A stretch of DNA of 34,000 nt from Strigamia acuminata (Eukaryota > Arthropoda > Chilopoda > Geophilomorpha > Linotaeniidae): positions 1 through 34,000 of the forward strand of contig CASHSZ010000061.1 in NCBI GenBank assembly GCA_949358305.1. The letters run 5' to 3'. The position numbers were made by a program, and so were the translations under genes. Positions 1 through 10,193 of this stretch are shown here, piece after piece; within the stretch, counting starts at the first letter, position 1, and every line of letters starts with the position of its first letter. The notes under the pieces were generated by a model. That model was given only the letters and a program-made list of their open reading frames with translations. It was not told the origin of the DNA and did no database searches.

Positions 1-496
1 CAAATCGTTTATTTAGCAAAGTCTTATTCAAGTGATCAGTTTTGGTCTAATAAGAAAAGATTTTCGAGAATAATTCAGTTAGGAGTGTTTTGTTTGCAAT
101 TTGGTTGTTAAATCTACAATTGAATCTGGGCAAATACTCAAGTTCGCTCGCCATTACTGCATTAGGCAGAGAGCAATTGTCGTCTTAATTACGCCAGTGT
201 GCATTTCCGTAGATATAAGCGTATCGAAATTTATTGTGACTCGGGGTTTTGGGGGTCCTTGTCATCTCCAAAGTCAATAGTTAGCTCACATAAATTAAGC
301 GCTGTCGCATCGATCCTTGAACGTGGGATTTCGAGGTCGAAATTCGAGTGTGTAAGTCAATCCGTCCTTTTTGTTTGTTGGTGTCTCTGCTTTGCCCTTA
401 GTGTGTCGTCCGTTGGGTTGGGATCCAACTGGAAAAGGAGATTTTATTTTTACACAAAGAATCAATTCCTGTTGTCAAAGTTTACTTATCTGAAAA
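1..496 (+). other. Leader (5' untranslated) region of element B
   Basis: This is T/G-rich sequence upstream of the B gag start. No primer-site match like those of elements A and C is seen here. The leaders of A and C are about 0.9 and 1.2 kb, so B's primer site and 5' LTR are expected off-window to the left. An open frame at 199-687 overlaps it and the gag start in another frame; it has no recognisable domain and is taken as chance. Confidence 0.5.
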
Positions 497-1025
497 ATGT
501 CACTTCCAGTAACCACTCCAGTCGCGCCGCCGTCCGCAGATCAGATAGAAGAATGGGAAATCTTATGGAAATCGAAGATAGGGAACGTAGAAGACTTGTT
601 GGGAACGTCAACAAACATGCAGGATTTTGGGGAGTTGGATGCCATTTCCCAATCAATTCAGGAGCAACACGCTACATTGATAGATGATCTCACCGTTCTC
701 CAACCGCACCTGGCAAGGGAGAAATATCTGGATTTCATCGTTCGTTTGGACAAGATTGGATCGAAGGTCAACCACTTGAAGAAGCGAGTGGAAGTCGCCC
801 GGACCAGTTCAACCTCCTTGGGAGCTAGTGCCATTGCTTCACAGACGTTCAACACCGGATTCACATCGGTGTCGTCAAAGAAGCATAACTTACGCCTACC
901 CAAGATTGAGATCACCAAATATGATGGAAGCCCACTGAAGTTCCAGTCATATATAGACATGTTCGATGCTGCTGTCGACAAGAACGATGAATTGTCGGAC
1001 ATCGAGAAACTACAATACTTGAAGT
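497..1025 (+). pseudogene. Element B gag, N-terminal part (disrupted by element A)
   Basis: This is the first about 176 codons of a BEL/Pao gag-type polyprotein. The start codon lies in a favourable A-rich context. The N-terminus aligns by eye with those of A and C (Gln/Glu-rich start, then a conserved GELD/GELE-type segment), followed by the start of a DUF1759-like gag domain (LPKIEI.KYDG at about codons 134-143, then EKLQYL). At 1026 the frame runs into the LTR of element A; the longer open reading to 1117 is read-through into that LTR and is not native. The frame resumes at 10190. B's gag is clearly diverged from those of A and C, so it represents a separate family rather than a copy of either. 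Confidence 0.85.
1022..1025 (+). repeat. Target-site duplication of element A (left copy, AAGT)
   Basis: The four bases AAGT directly precede the TGTTGC start of A's 5' LTR, and AAGT directly follows the GCAACA end of the 3' LTR (10190-10193). Removing one copy restores the B gag frame. BEL/Pao elements usually make 4-6 bp duplications. Confidence 0.85.
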
Positions 1026-2497
1026 TGTTGCAAACAACGTGGAATAATTTAGAAACTACTTTTATTGCCAATTTGTGTCTGAATAAATGTTTCCAAAGTG
1101 TGTTTTATTTTGCATAACATTTCAGTTTTTATTTACAGGATTTTTGCATTATTAAAATGTTTTTAATGCTTTCAGATACTTATGTTTGATGAAATGTGAT
1201 ATTCTATTGTTTATTGCATTTATTTCTAGTGTTTATTGCGTGATTTTGTGTTACTTTATTCATTTTCTATCAATTTGTGTGATTTCGGGTGAAATTTGGT
1301 GCATTTGTTGTTAAACAGTTCACTAGTGTTATTGACGTGACGTCATATTTCAAGTTCTAGTTCGTTTTTTTGTTCAAACTTCTAACCTTCCGTTTGGACG
1401 GAATTTTGATGGTTAGAATTGTTTTTGACATTGTTTTAGACTAATTTGGGGGTGATCTGTTGATTCGTGCACTCTAATTTCGTCCCGGAACAGCCGTTTT
1501 TCTGCTACGAGCGATCGTGACGGACCCCGCATGTGCGTTGCCGTCCGAGATCGTTTCGTTCGGTTTGCGGTTGATTTTCAATTGTTCTTTCAGTAAAACG
1601 TGTCTTGTTTGCTGGAAATTACATTTCCTGAACTTATTTACTTATCTCAAAGTGTTTACATAAGTTATTTCTTGTGTTGAAATTCAAACCTTGTGTTTTG
1701 CCGCCAATGTAGAGTTTACCGGACGCCATGTTGGATTTTGCCGATGATTTGTAAATCTTTCATGTCGCTTTGTTTTTATATCTCAATTGGTGTTAGTACT
1801 ATTTAGTTTTAATGTATTTCAATGCAAAATCTTTACTTATTTGGTTTTGTGTGTGACTTTGAATTCAAACTTGATGATTATGTCATTTTGCTTGTCTTTG
1901 ATTGGTTAGGCCCAATTGTCTGCCTAGCGATCACTGTTTTCGCTGTTTTCTCAGTGTTTTGATTAACGAATTTTGTTGTTACGATAGACTTTATTATTCC
2001 TGAGTTTTTTGTGCTCATTTTGAGCTATTACACATTATTTTTAATACATTTCTCGTAATTTGTTGTCTTTGCTTGAAATTGCATTTCCTCCGTTCCGTGG
2101 CAACGGAGTATTTTCTTTATTGTACTTTGACGACAATTGGCTTGTTGCGTGCCTTTTGATTGATAATGTGTAATTATTCAGTTGCCATTTTATATTTGAT
2201 TAAAATAGTCGTGTTAATGTTAACTCTTGTATTTTCTGCTTTTGACCCATTTCCAATGTGTCCTGAGTAGGAAACCATTTTTCCCAGACTGGCCAATGGA
2301 TCAGCAAGCACTTGGATACCATGCAAAAGTGTTTCCAACAGTTAAACCTTCATGTAACAGGAGATTTTGAGGCGAATCAAGTGCATTTCCACACGGTACA
2401 CGTACGAATTTCACTATACGATTGTTTGAGTTTGTTGGCGGGAGTTTCGAATCGCCACATCTCAGTTCTTCTCTGTTCCTGTTGACTGACCGCAACA
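1026..2497 (+). repeat. Element A 5' LTR
   Basis: Direct copy of 8718-10189, starting TGTTGC and ending GCAACA, 1,472 bp. It carries an AATAAA at 1082-1087 and a TGACGTCA palindrome near 1340; neither has been shown to act here. It is T/G-rich, with no coding frame of note. It starts immediately after the AAGT target duplication inside B gag. Confidence 0.95.
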
Positions 2498-3406
2498 TCG
2501 AATAAGAATTTTTGGTGCACGTGACCATGGATTTCGTCTGCTTCTTGTGAGTTTTTTCCGGTTCATCTTTGATACGTTCAACCGTGCGTCTGGTGCGATT
2601 GACGGAAATTACGTCCGTGAGTCGTCGTCTGCTAGAATGGTCGTCGTTCAACGTGGCAACAGCCACAACGGGGATTTATTTGGCGTCGATCACGAACATT
2701 TCTGTGCAAGCAACGAGATTCTTCGGTCGACATCTTGGATTACACAACGCGCTGTGCTGGAAAGCCGATTTGCCCCTGAAATAATTGCTTATTCTTGTGT
2801 TTTGCATTCAGTGCTTGTATTTCTAAGATTTTGGTTGCATGAGGGTATTGTATTGGGTATTTCAAAGCTGTTTTTGCTTTTTCCTAAGCTAGTTTTGAGG
2901 GAAAATTCACTGAAAGTGTATTTTATTGTGAATTTTTCAAGTGCTTTCTTGATTTTTGTGCATGCATCTCCATATAACTGGCTTAACCAGGGGAGATTTA
3001 GATTTTTTGGAGTTAGAAACTGTTCAGTCTCTCATTGCAAGAGCTGTCAGTTATTCTCGTGAATCTGATAGTGATTTTCTGGCTAGATTCGTTCCGTACG
3101 AACAGCAGAAATAATTCAAACTTGTGTAGGACTTTTTGAGTCACGTTTTTAATACGTGATCAAGGTCGCTCGTTTGTTTTAGCATCCTTGATTGCTAAAA
3201 CACTCGATATTCTTGTGTATTTTCAAGGTTTTTTGTCGTTTGGGCAAGAAAACTTTGAAAAATTCTGTTCTTTTAAAGTGAATGATTGTGAATTTTATTC
3301 TTTTCAAGTATAAAGTTTAAGTTATATTCTTTTTAAGTTTAAAGCGAAGTGTTTTGTTGTTCAAAATATTATCTTCTGTTTCATATTTTACAGCCGTGAA
3401 TTTGAG
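2498..3406 (+). other. Element A leader region
   Basis: Untranslated stretch between the 5' LTR and the gag-pol start codon. It holds the primer-site candidate at its 5' end and is otherwise T-rich. Open frames at 2301-2666 (minus) and 2547-3062 (plus) show no domain and are treated as chance. It is the expected location for packaging and dimerisation signals, but none could be identified. Confidence 0.7.
2513..2530 (+). promoter_or_regulatory. Primer-binding-site candidate of element A
   Basis: The segment starts TGGTGCACGTGACC, 15 bases after the LTR end. It begins with TGG, as expected for pairing with a tRNA 3' CCA, and sits in a TTTTTGGT..CGTGACC context shared with element C (27869-27886). 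The tRNA could not be identified. The 15-base spacing is longer than usual; in C the spacing is 4. Confidence 0.5.
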
Positions 3407-6400
3407 ATGGAGAGAGATAGAGAAACAGAAACTTCCGAACGCGATTTACTCACTGTGGAGCAAATTGAAATACTAGAGACCAGGTGGGAAGCACAACTTT
3501 CATCTCTCAACGACTTGCTGTCTTTGTCGGAGAAGACGAGCGATCCAGGAGAGTTAGAAGCGCTTCTGCTTACTGCAAATCTGAAAGAGACACGCGTTGT
3601 AAATGGCCTGAACGAGCTTCAAGTCTACTGTGAGCACGCGTTTTACCTTGAGAGTGTCGAGAAACTGGAATCATCACAAACGAGAGTGGAACTTCTCCGA
3701 AGAAGGTGGGAGGTTTCAAAGCGGTCTCTTCCAACCCTTGGAGGAAGACTCAACATGTCTACAGTTTCCGGTGCAAATACATCCTTGAATACTTCGACTT
3801 CTTTCCGCAAGAATTCCAAGTTGCCCAAACTTGAATCTGTAAAGTTTGACGGGGAGATAATCAAATACAAGACGTTTAAGAGCAACTTTGAAACTTCTGT
3901 TCATAATGACCCAGATCTGAGCAGTGTTGAAAAGTTGCAATACCTTCAAACTATGTGTACAGGTGAGGCTGCGGCTTTGATTTCCACCTTTCCTTTGATC
4001 GAGGAATCCTATGACTTGGCACGGGAAGAACTTGATCGTAACTATGGCGATGAGGATGCGCAACAGACGGCTCTCATCCAATCCATTCGAGACTTGAAGA
4101 CTGTTTCAAGCATATACCCGACAAAGGTGTTGAAAGCAAATTTGACGAAAATTTCTTCAACAATACGACTTCTTGAGCAACTGAAGATTCCTGTACTGAC
4201 ATCTGGTGCATTTCTGATGCCGGACATTCTTAGCAAGTTTCCTGCTCCAATGACTTTGCGTTTTTACCAAGTCCATGGACTGTCTTGCAAGAACATTTTG
4301 ACTTTGCTTGACTTTTTTCAAAAGGAAGTAGCTATGGCAGAACGCACTGAAGCTGTTTCTCCATCTGAAAAAGCAAAGAAGGAAAAGTCTGAAGTTGAAA
4401 AGGCTAAAGTTAAAGGATCCATGACGACTTGCACCGCGACGCAAGACTCAAAATCGTCTTCAAGCTCCAAAGTGAAGACAGAGTCGAGACAAGAGAACAA
4501 GTCTGCGAATTCCAAGGCACTCAAGTGCATTTTTTGTCAAGAAGACCATTTGAGCGGTTCTTGCAAAAAGGAGTTCGAAATCAATGCAAAGATTGAATTG
4601 ATAAAGAAAAACAGACTTTGCTTTAATTGTTTTCGAACAGGTCATCGCGTTGGTGACTGCAAAGTGAAGTTTTCCTGCAAGCATTGTGGCGGAAGACATC
4701 ATTCAACCATTTGTAAGAAGTCTGAGGTGAACAATTCTCCAAGTCCGACAGAGAAACCCAAGGAGTCGCAAGTGACCACACACGTCTCGTGCGCGATATC
4801 CACTTCTCTTCAACTTATGATTTTTGTTGCTGACCTCAAAACCAAATCTGGAGGTTCACACCACATCAGAGGCATGATTGACCCGGGTAGCCATCGTTCA
4901 TTCATTACAACTGAACTGGTGAACCGACTAAAACTGAAGAAGTGCGGCAGTATTTCTGCGACCACACAACGGTTCAACGATTCTATGCCTGCTGCCACTG
5001 ATTACGACGTATACAACGTTACTCTTCAAAGCAAGAATGACGCACAAAACTTCAAATTATCAATGCTTTCAGTGGAAAATTTGCCGAAAGTGCAGGGCAT
5101 TTTGAATGCATCGGTAATAGAAAAGGTGAAGAAGCTTAATCTTGAACTTGCCGAAGATCTGCCAGCCAAGACATCTCAAATAGACATTCTTTTGGGAGTT
5201 GATGCCTGGTGGAAAGTCATTAAAGATGGCAAAAAGAAAATCAACGACGATCTTGGACTCATAAATACGTTATTTGGATGGGTGCTTATCGGAGCAGCCG
5301 GAAATACGGATTTATTCGAAGATGAAGCTGATTTGACTTCATGTTGTAATACTTGCAACATAGAAATCCATGAACAATTGGACAAACTTTGGAATTTAGA
5401 GGCAATTGGGATTAATGCTGGTGAAAAAGAATCCGATTTCACAAGAGATCGATTTGAAGCCACGACAAAACGTCTCGATGACGGAAGATACGAGGTGATG
5501 CTGCCTTTTAATGGACAAGAAACTGACTTGGACTCAAACTGGGAGCTCGCACTTAACCAATTAGCCAACACATTGAAGAGAATCGACTCAAATGACGATT
5601 ATAAGAAGCGATATGACGACTCAATGTGGCAATACATTGAAGAAAACCACGCTGAGGAAGTTCCAACTAAAGAACGGTTCCTAAAGAAAGGGACATATAA
5701 CATTCCACATCATCCAGTGATCAAAGAGGACCGGGAAACAACGAAATTCAGAGTCGTATTCAATGCGTCGTCTGCGAAAAAAGGAAAACGATCATTAAAT
5801 GACTGCCTTTTTCCTGGACCATCTTTGAATCCAGATTTGATATTGGTGATGGTCAGATTCAGATTGTATTGCATTCCAATCATTGCTGACATTAAACAAG
5901 CATTCCTCCAAGTAATGATAAACCCCACACATAGGAACTTTCTGCGTTTTTTGTGGGTTTCGAAGCAATATTTCAAGAACCCCTATTCGTGGAAAAATTT
6001 GTGGAATAATATTATGATTTTGAGGATGATAGTCGTACCATTTGGAGTTATTTCCTCTCCTTTTCTCCTGTGCGCAACAATTCGGAAACAAGCTGATCAA
6101 TACAAGGAGACACATCCGAAAGAAGTTGATGCACTGGACGCCGGGATATACATGGATGATTTAACTTCTGGAGGTGATCACACGACAGACACAACAAAGC
6201 ATTGTGAAGAATTAAAAATGATTTTGGATGACGGGAAACTCTCACTTGTTAAATGGGCGACAGCCAATGAAAAGGTTTTCAATGACATCAAAGAAAAGGG
6301 ATTTCACATGAGAAGTGACGAATTCTGTGAACAGGGAGTGATAAAAATGCTTGGAATCTTATGGGACACGCAAGAAGACGTCCTCATGTTCAGGATTACA

Positions 6401-8659
6401 CAAATGGACATTATTCCGAACACAAGACGTGAAGTTCTCTCTTTGGTAGCCTCTATTTTCGACCCGATGGGACTCATTTCTCCAGTCGTTTTGAAAATGA
6501 GACTCCTTCTTCAAGACATTTGTCTACGTACAAAGAACTGGGACGGAAGAATTTCGGACTCAGAAAAGCAAGAGATTGACGAATGGAGTCGAGACATCCA
6601 GAAATTAAAAGACTATAAGGTACCTCGATGGTTAGAAACCTATTCTAATGAAGAGTTGAGTATTGAAGTTTTCTGTGATGCCAGCACTAAAGCCTTTGGA
6701 TGTGCAATTTTCATCGTCAACAACAAAGGAAAAAGAACTTTGCTACTCAGCAAATGTAGACTAGCCCCTGCAAAAAAGATTACCTTGCCTAGACTTGAAT
6801 TAACTGCTGCGGTCGTTGGTGTACGGATGTGTCAGCATTTGACAAATAACTTTCTGCCAGGTTATCCAATCAAAACCATTCGATATTTTTCTGATTCCAC
6901 CATAACTTTGGCTTGGATCAACTCGAAGAAAAATGAGTGGAAGCCTTATGTTTCTAACCGCGTTCAGGAAATTGTTTCATCGTCTGACGCAAGCCAATGG
7001 TCACATATTCCGACAGAGTTCAATCCTGCAGATCTACTTACACGACCACACGATGCAAAAACATTAATGACAAATAAACTTTGGTGGAACGGCGTGGACG
7101 TTTCTAAAATCGAAAAAGTCGAGGTCGTGCAAGAAAAACTACCCGAAGAAGAAAAAAGAATTGTGGTTATGAATGTTCAAGTCAAAGAGACATTTATAAG
7201 CAAATTTTTCAAAAGATATCGCAACTTCAACCGTCTAGTTAGAGTATTTTCGTACATTTTGCGCTGGAAATCTCATCGTTTTCGCGGCGAAGATCTCGCG
7301 CAACGCGAAATGGAATCCAGTCAAATTAGGATTCTTCAATTTTCACAAGAAATCTACTTTCGAGAAGAGATCGAAGCTGTGAGAAACAAGACTGAAGTTG
7401 AGAGATACTCCCCTTTGAAAAATTTTGAATATTTCTTAGATGAGGATGGACTTTTACGTTTGCGCAGCAGACTGAGATTGTCTTTGCTTTCGTTTGACGA
7501 AAAATACCCGATTCTTTTGCATAACGAAAGTTGGGTAACTAGATTAATTATTCGCAAGACTCATCTTGATCTCATGCATGGAGATTTGAGTGAAACACTT
7601 TACCGAATTCGTGAGAAATTTTGGGTTCTCCGAGGACGCAGGACCATTCAGACTGTGATAAGAGAATGTTCCGTTTGCAGAAGGACTAAACTTGCAAGAA
7701 ATAATCCGTCTACTGGAGAATTACCGAAAGAAAGAGTAACCCCAGCAGCTCCTTTTCAACACACCGGAATCGATCATTTAGGACCTATTTTTGTGGGAAA
7801 GGACAAAAAACGATTGAAGAAAACATACATTTTATTATTCACTTGTATGGTTACACGAAGTTTACATCTCGAAGTGTCCGAAGATTTATCCACTGAGAAA
7901 TTCTTATTGGCATTCAGAAGATTTTGTGCTCGTTACGGTTGTCCAGCAAAAGTCTTCTCGGACAACAGTAAAACCTTTGAAAAAGGAAGTACACAAATTC
8001 AGTCATGGGGAAAACTGATTGGCCGTTCGGACATAAAAACATTTCTGTCTGAGAAAAGGATTGTATGGACATTTATCCCTCCACTTTCACCGTGGATGGG
8101 AGGAGCTTGGGAGAGACTAGTCCGTTCAGTAAAGGATAAATTGCGGAAAACTTTATTGAGACACACTGTGGATTTAGAAACTTTACAAACCTTAGTTCTT
8201 GAGATCAGCTCTGTGTTGAATTCTCGACCTTTGTCGTATGTACACGAAAATATAGACGGCGGCAGAATCCTTTCACCTGAAAACTTTTTAACGGGAGGTA
8301 TGCCGAAATACATGATCAACAAGACCTTGAATGCAATCAAGAAAAGTGACCTGAGAAAACTCGACAAGAAAAGAAGACAGTTTATTTGGGATTTTTGGAG
8401 TATATGGAAACACAGTTACTTGATGCAGTTAAGAAACTTTTATGAGAATAAAGGAGATAAATCTTTTCAAAACCTCAAAATTGACCAGTTTGTTCTTCTT
8501 GAAAAGATGGGAACCAACCCTTACTTTTGGCCTCTTGCCAGGATAAAACAAGTTTTTCCTGGCGATGATGGACTAATTCGCATCGTTAGTGTTGTGCTTC
8601 CCGATGGAAGAGAGTTGCGTCGATCTGTAAAGCATATCAGAGCCCTTGAACTTGATTGA
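3407..8659 (+). CDS. gag-pol: BEL/Pao gag-pol polyprotein (gag, protease, RT, RNase H, integrase)
   Basis: This single 1,750-aa frame encodes everything needed for retrotransposition except LTR signals. Domains in order: DUF1759-like gag (about 139-290); three zinc knuckles (Cys374-386, Cys405-418, Cys424-436); retropepsin-like domain with an Asp-Pro-Gly motif (Asp492); A17-type linker; reverse transcriptase (from about 781, catalytic YMDD at 915-918); RNase H (Asp1091, Glu1131, Asp1163); integrase with an N-terminal His-His-Cys-Cys zinc site (His1386 to Cys1422-1425) and catalytic Asp1456, Asp1519, Glu1569; and a C-terminal DUF5641-like domain ending in the stop. No frameshift or internal stop occurs, so gag and pol are made as one product, as in many BEL/Pao elements. 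The start ATG follows an in-frame non-coding leader and matches the N-termini of B and C. All catalytic residues are present, so the protein appears functional. There is no kinase domain, unlike B and C. Confidence 0.95.
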   Translation: MERDRETETSERDLLTVEQIEILETRWEAQLSSLNDLLSLSEKTSDPGELEALLLTANLKETRVVNGLNELQVYCEHAFYLESVEKLESSQTRVELLRRRWEVSKRSLPTLGGRLNMSTVSGANTSLNTSTSFRKNSKLPKLESVKFDGEIIKYKTFKSNFETSVHNDPDLSSVEKLQYLQTMCTGEAAALISTFPLIEESYDLAREELDRNYGDEDAQQTALIQSIRDLKTVSSIYPTKVLKANLTKISSTIRLLEQLKIPVLTSGAFLMPDILSKFPAPMTLRFYQVHGLSCKNILTLLDFFQKEVAMAERTEAVSPSEKAKKEKSEVEKAKVKGSMTTCTATQDSKSSSSSKVKTESRQENKSANSKALKCIFCQEDHLSGSCKKEFEINAKIELIKKNRLCFNCFRTGHRVGDCKVKFSCKHCGGRHHSTICKKSEVNNSPSPTEKPKESQVTTHVSCAISTSLQLMIFVADLKTKSGGSHHIRGMIDPGSHRSFITTELVNRLKLKKCGSISATTQRFNDSMPAATDYDVYNVTLQSKNDAQNFKLSMLSVENLPKVQGILNASVIEKVKKLNLELAEDLPAKTSQIDILLGVDAWWKVIKDGKKKINDDLGLINTLFGWVLIGAAGNTDLFEDEADLTSCCNTCNIEIHEQLDKLWNLEAIGINAGEKESDFTRDRFEATTKRLDDGRYEVMLPFNGQETDLDSNWELALNQLANTLKRIDSNDDYKKRYDDSMWQYIEENHAEEVPTKERFLKKGTYNIPHHPVIKEDRETTKFRVVFNASSAKKGKRSLNDCLFPGPSLNPDLILVMVRFRLYCIPIIADIKQAFLQVMINPTHRNFLRFLWVSKQYFKNPYSWKNLWNNIMILRMIVVPFGVISSPFLLCATIRKQADQYKETHPKEVDALDAGIYMDDLTSGGDHTTDTTKHCEELKMILDDGKLSLVKWATANEKVFNDIKEKGFHMRSDEFCEQGVIKMLGILWDTQEDVLMFRITQMDIIPNTRREVLSLVASIFDPMGLISPVVLKMRLLLQDICLRTKNWDGRISDSEKQEIDEWSRDIQKLKDYKVPRWLETYSNEELSIEVFCDASTKAFGCAIFIVNNKGKRTLLLSKCRLAPAKKITLPRLELTAAVVGVRMCQHLTNNFLPGYPIKTIRYFSDSTITLAWINSKKNEWKPYVSNRVQEIVSSSDASQWSHIPTEFNPADLLTRPHDAKTLMTNKLWWNGVDVSKIEKVEVVQEKLPEEEKRIVVMNVQVKETFISKFFKRYRNFNRLVRVFSYILRWKSHRFRGEDLAQREMESSQIRILQFSQEIYFREEIEAVRNKTEVERYSPLKNFEYFLDEDGLLRLRSRLRLSLLSFDEKYPILLHNESWVTRLIIRKTHLDLMHGDLSETLYRIREKFWVLRGRRTIQTVIRECSVCRRTKLARNNPSTGELPKERVTPAAPFQHTGIDHLGPIFVGKDKKRLKKTYILLFTCMVTRSLHLEVSEDLSTEKFLLAFRRFCARYGCPAKVFSDNSKTFEKGSTQIQSWGKLIGRSDIKTFLSEKRIVWTFIPPLSPWMGGAWERLVRSVKDKLRKTLLRHTVDLETLQTLVLEISSVLNSRPLSYVHENIDGGRILSPENFLTGGMPKYMINKTLNAIKKSDLRKLDKKRRQFIWDFWSIWKHSYLMQLRNFYENKGDKSFQNLKIDQFVLLEKMGTNPYFWPLARIKQVFPGDDGLIRIVSVVLPDGRELRRSVKHIRALELD

Positions 8660-8672
8660 TGTGTATTTTGCA

Positions 8673-8717
8673 GACTTCTCTCATCTCTCTTCTCTCTCTT
8701 TCTCGCTGGCAATTCGT
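8673..8717 (+). promoter_or_regulatory. Pre-LTR pyrimidine tract of element A (in the polypurine-tract position)
   Basis: A CT-rich run of about 30 bases is followed by GCTGGCAATTCGT and then the 3' LTR. The motif (pyrimidines, then GG(C)NGGCAA, then TGTTGC) recurs before the 3' LTRs of B, C, D and E. A purine-rich tract is normally expected on this strand here. Confidence 0.6.
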
Positions 8718-10189
8718 TGTTGCAAACAACGTGGAATAATTTAGAAACTACTTTTATTGCCAATTTGTGTCTGAATAAATGTTTCCAAAGTGTGTTTTAT
8801 TTTGCATAACATTTCAGTTTTTATTTACAGGATTTTTGCATTATTAAAATGTTTTTAATGCTTTCAGATACTTATGTTTGATGAAATGTGATATTCTATT
8901 GTTTATTGCATTTATTTCTAGTGTTTATTGCGTGATTTTGTGTTACTTTATTCATTTTCTATCAATTTGTGTGATTTCGGGTGAAATTTGGTGCATTTGT
9001 TGTTAAACAGTTCACTAGTGTTATTGACGTGACGTCATATTTCAAGTTCTAGTTCGTTTTTTTGTTCAAACTTCTAACCTTCCGTTTGGACGGAATTTTG
9101 ATGGTTAGAATTGTTTTTGACATTGTTTTAGACTAATTTGGGGGTGATCTGTTGATTCGTGCACTCTAATTTCGTCCCGGAACAGCCGTTTTTCTGCTAC
9201 GAGCGATCGTGACGGACCCCGCATGTGCGTTGCCGTCCGAGATCGTTTCGTTCGGTTTGCGGTTGATTTTCAATTGTTCTTTCAGTAAAACGTGTCTTGT
9301 TTGCTGGAAATTACATTTCCTGAACTTATTTACTTATCTCAAAGTGTTTACATAAGTTATTTCTTGTGTTGAAATTCAAACCTTGTGTTTTGCCGCCAAT
9401 GTAGAGTTTACCGGACGCCATGTTGGATTTTGCCGATGATTTGTAAATCTTTCATGTCGCTTTGTTTTTATATCTCAATTGGTGTTAGTACTATTTAGTT
9501 TTAATGTATTTCAATGCAAAATCTTTACTTATTTGGTTTTGTGTGTGACTTTGAATTCAAACTTGATGATTATGTCATTTTGCTTGTCTTTGATTGGTTA
9601 GGCCCAATTGTCTGCCTAGCGATCACTGTTTTCGCTGTTTTCTCAGTGTTTTGATTAACGAATTTTGTTGTTACGATAGACTTTATTATTCCTGAGTTTT
9701 TTGTGCTCATTTTGAGCTATTACACATTATTTTTAATACATTTCTCGTAATTTGTTGTCTTTGCTTGAAATTGCATTTCCTCCGTTCCGTGGCAACGGAG
9801 TATTTTCTTTATTGTACTTTGACGACAATTGGCTTGTTGCGTGCCTTTTGATTGATAATGTGTAATTATTCAGTTGCCATTTTATATTTGATTAAAATAG
9901 TCGTGTTAATGTTAACTCTTGTATTTTCTGCTTTTGACCCATTTCCAATGTGTCCTGAGTAGGAAACCATTTTTCCCAGACTGGCCAATGGATCAGCAAG
10001 CACTTGGATACCATGCAAAAGTGTTTCCAACAGTTAAACCTTCATGTAACAGGAGATTTTGAGGCGAATCAAGTGCATTTCCACACGGTACACGTACGAA
10101 TTTCACTATACGATTGTTTGAGTTTGTTGGCGGGAGTTTCGAATCGCCACATCTCAGTTCTTCTCTGTTCCTGTTGACTGACCGCAACA
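8718..10189 (+). repeat. Element A 3' LTR
   Basis: Direct repeat of 1026-2497 with the same length and no difference found by eye. Its GCAACA end is followed by the second AAGT and then the resumed B gag frame. Its AATAAA lies at 8774-8779. Confidence 0.95.
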
Positions 10190-10193
10190 AAGT
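10190..10193 (+). repeat. Target-site duplication of element A (right copy, AAGT)
   Basis: It matches 1022-1025. The full right flank reads AAGTCAAC, the same eight bases that flank the right end of element D in the satellite. Confidence 0.85.

Larger units (their letters stand above)
1026..10189 (+). mobile_element. Element A: complete BEL/Pao LTR retrotransposon
   Basis: This 9,164-bp element is bounded by two direct LTRs of equal length (1,472 bp), with TG..CA ends extended to TGTTGC..GCAACA and a 4-bp target duplication. Between them lie a primer-site candidate, a 0.9-kb leader, one uninterrupted gag-pol frame (3407-8659) and a pyrimidine-rich pre-LTR tract. The order protease, RT, RNase H, integrase and the DUF1759/A17/DUF5641 domain types identify BEL/Pao. 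There is no envelope gene. Equal LTR length with no differences found by eye points to a recent insertion. Of the elements seen here it is the only one carrying polymerase and integrase, so it or relatives could mobilise the others in trans. Confidence 0.95.

Noticed and set aside
199-687. 162-codon plus-strand frame at the B leader
   Set aside because: It overlaps the real B gag start in another frame and has no recognisable domain.
2547-3062. 171-codon frame in the element A leader
   Set aside because: Low-complexity T-rich leader sequence; no domain and not conserved in B or C.
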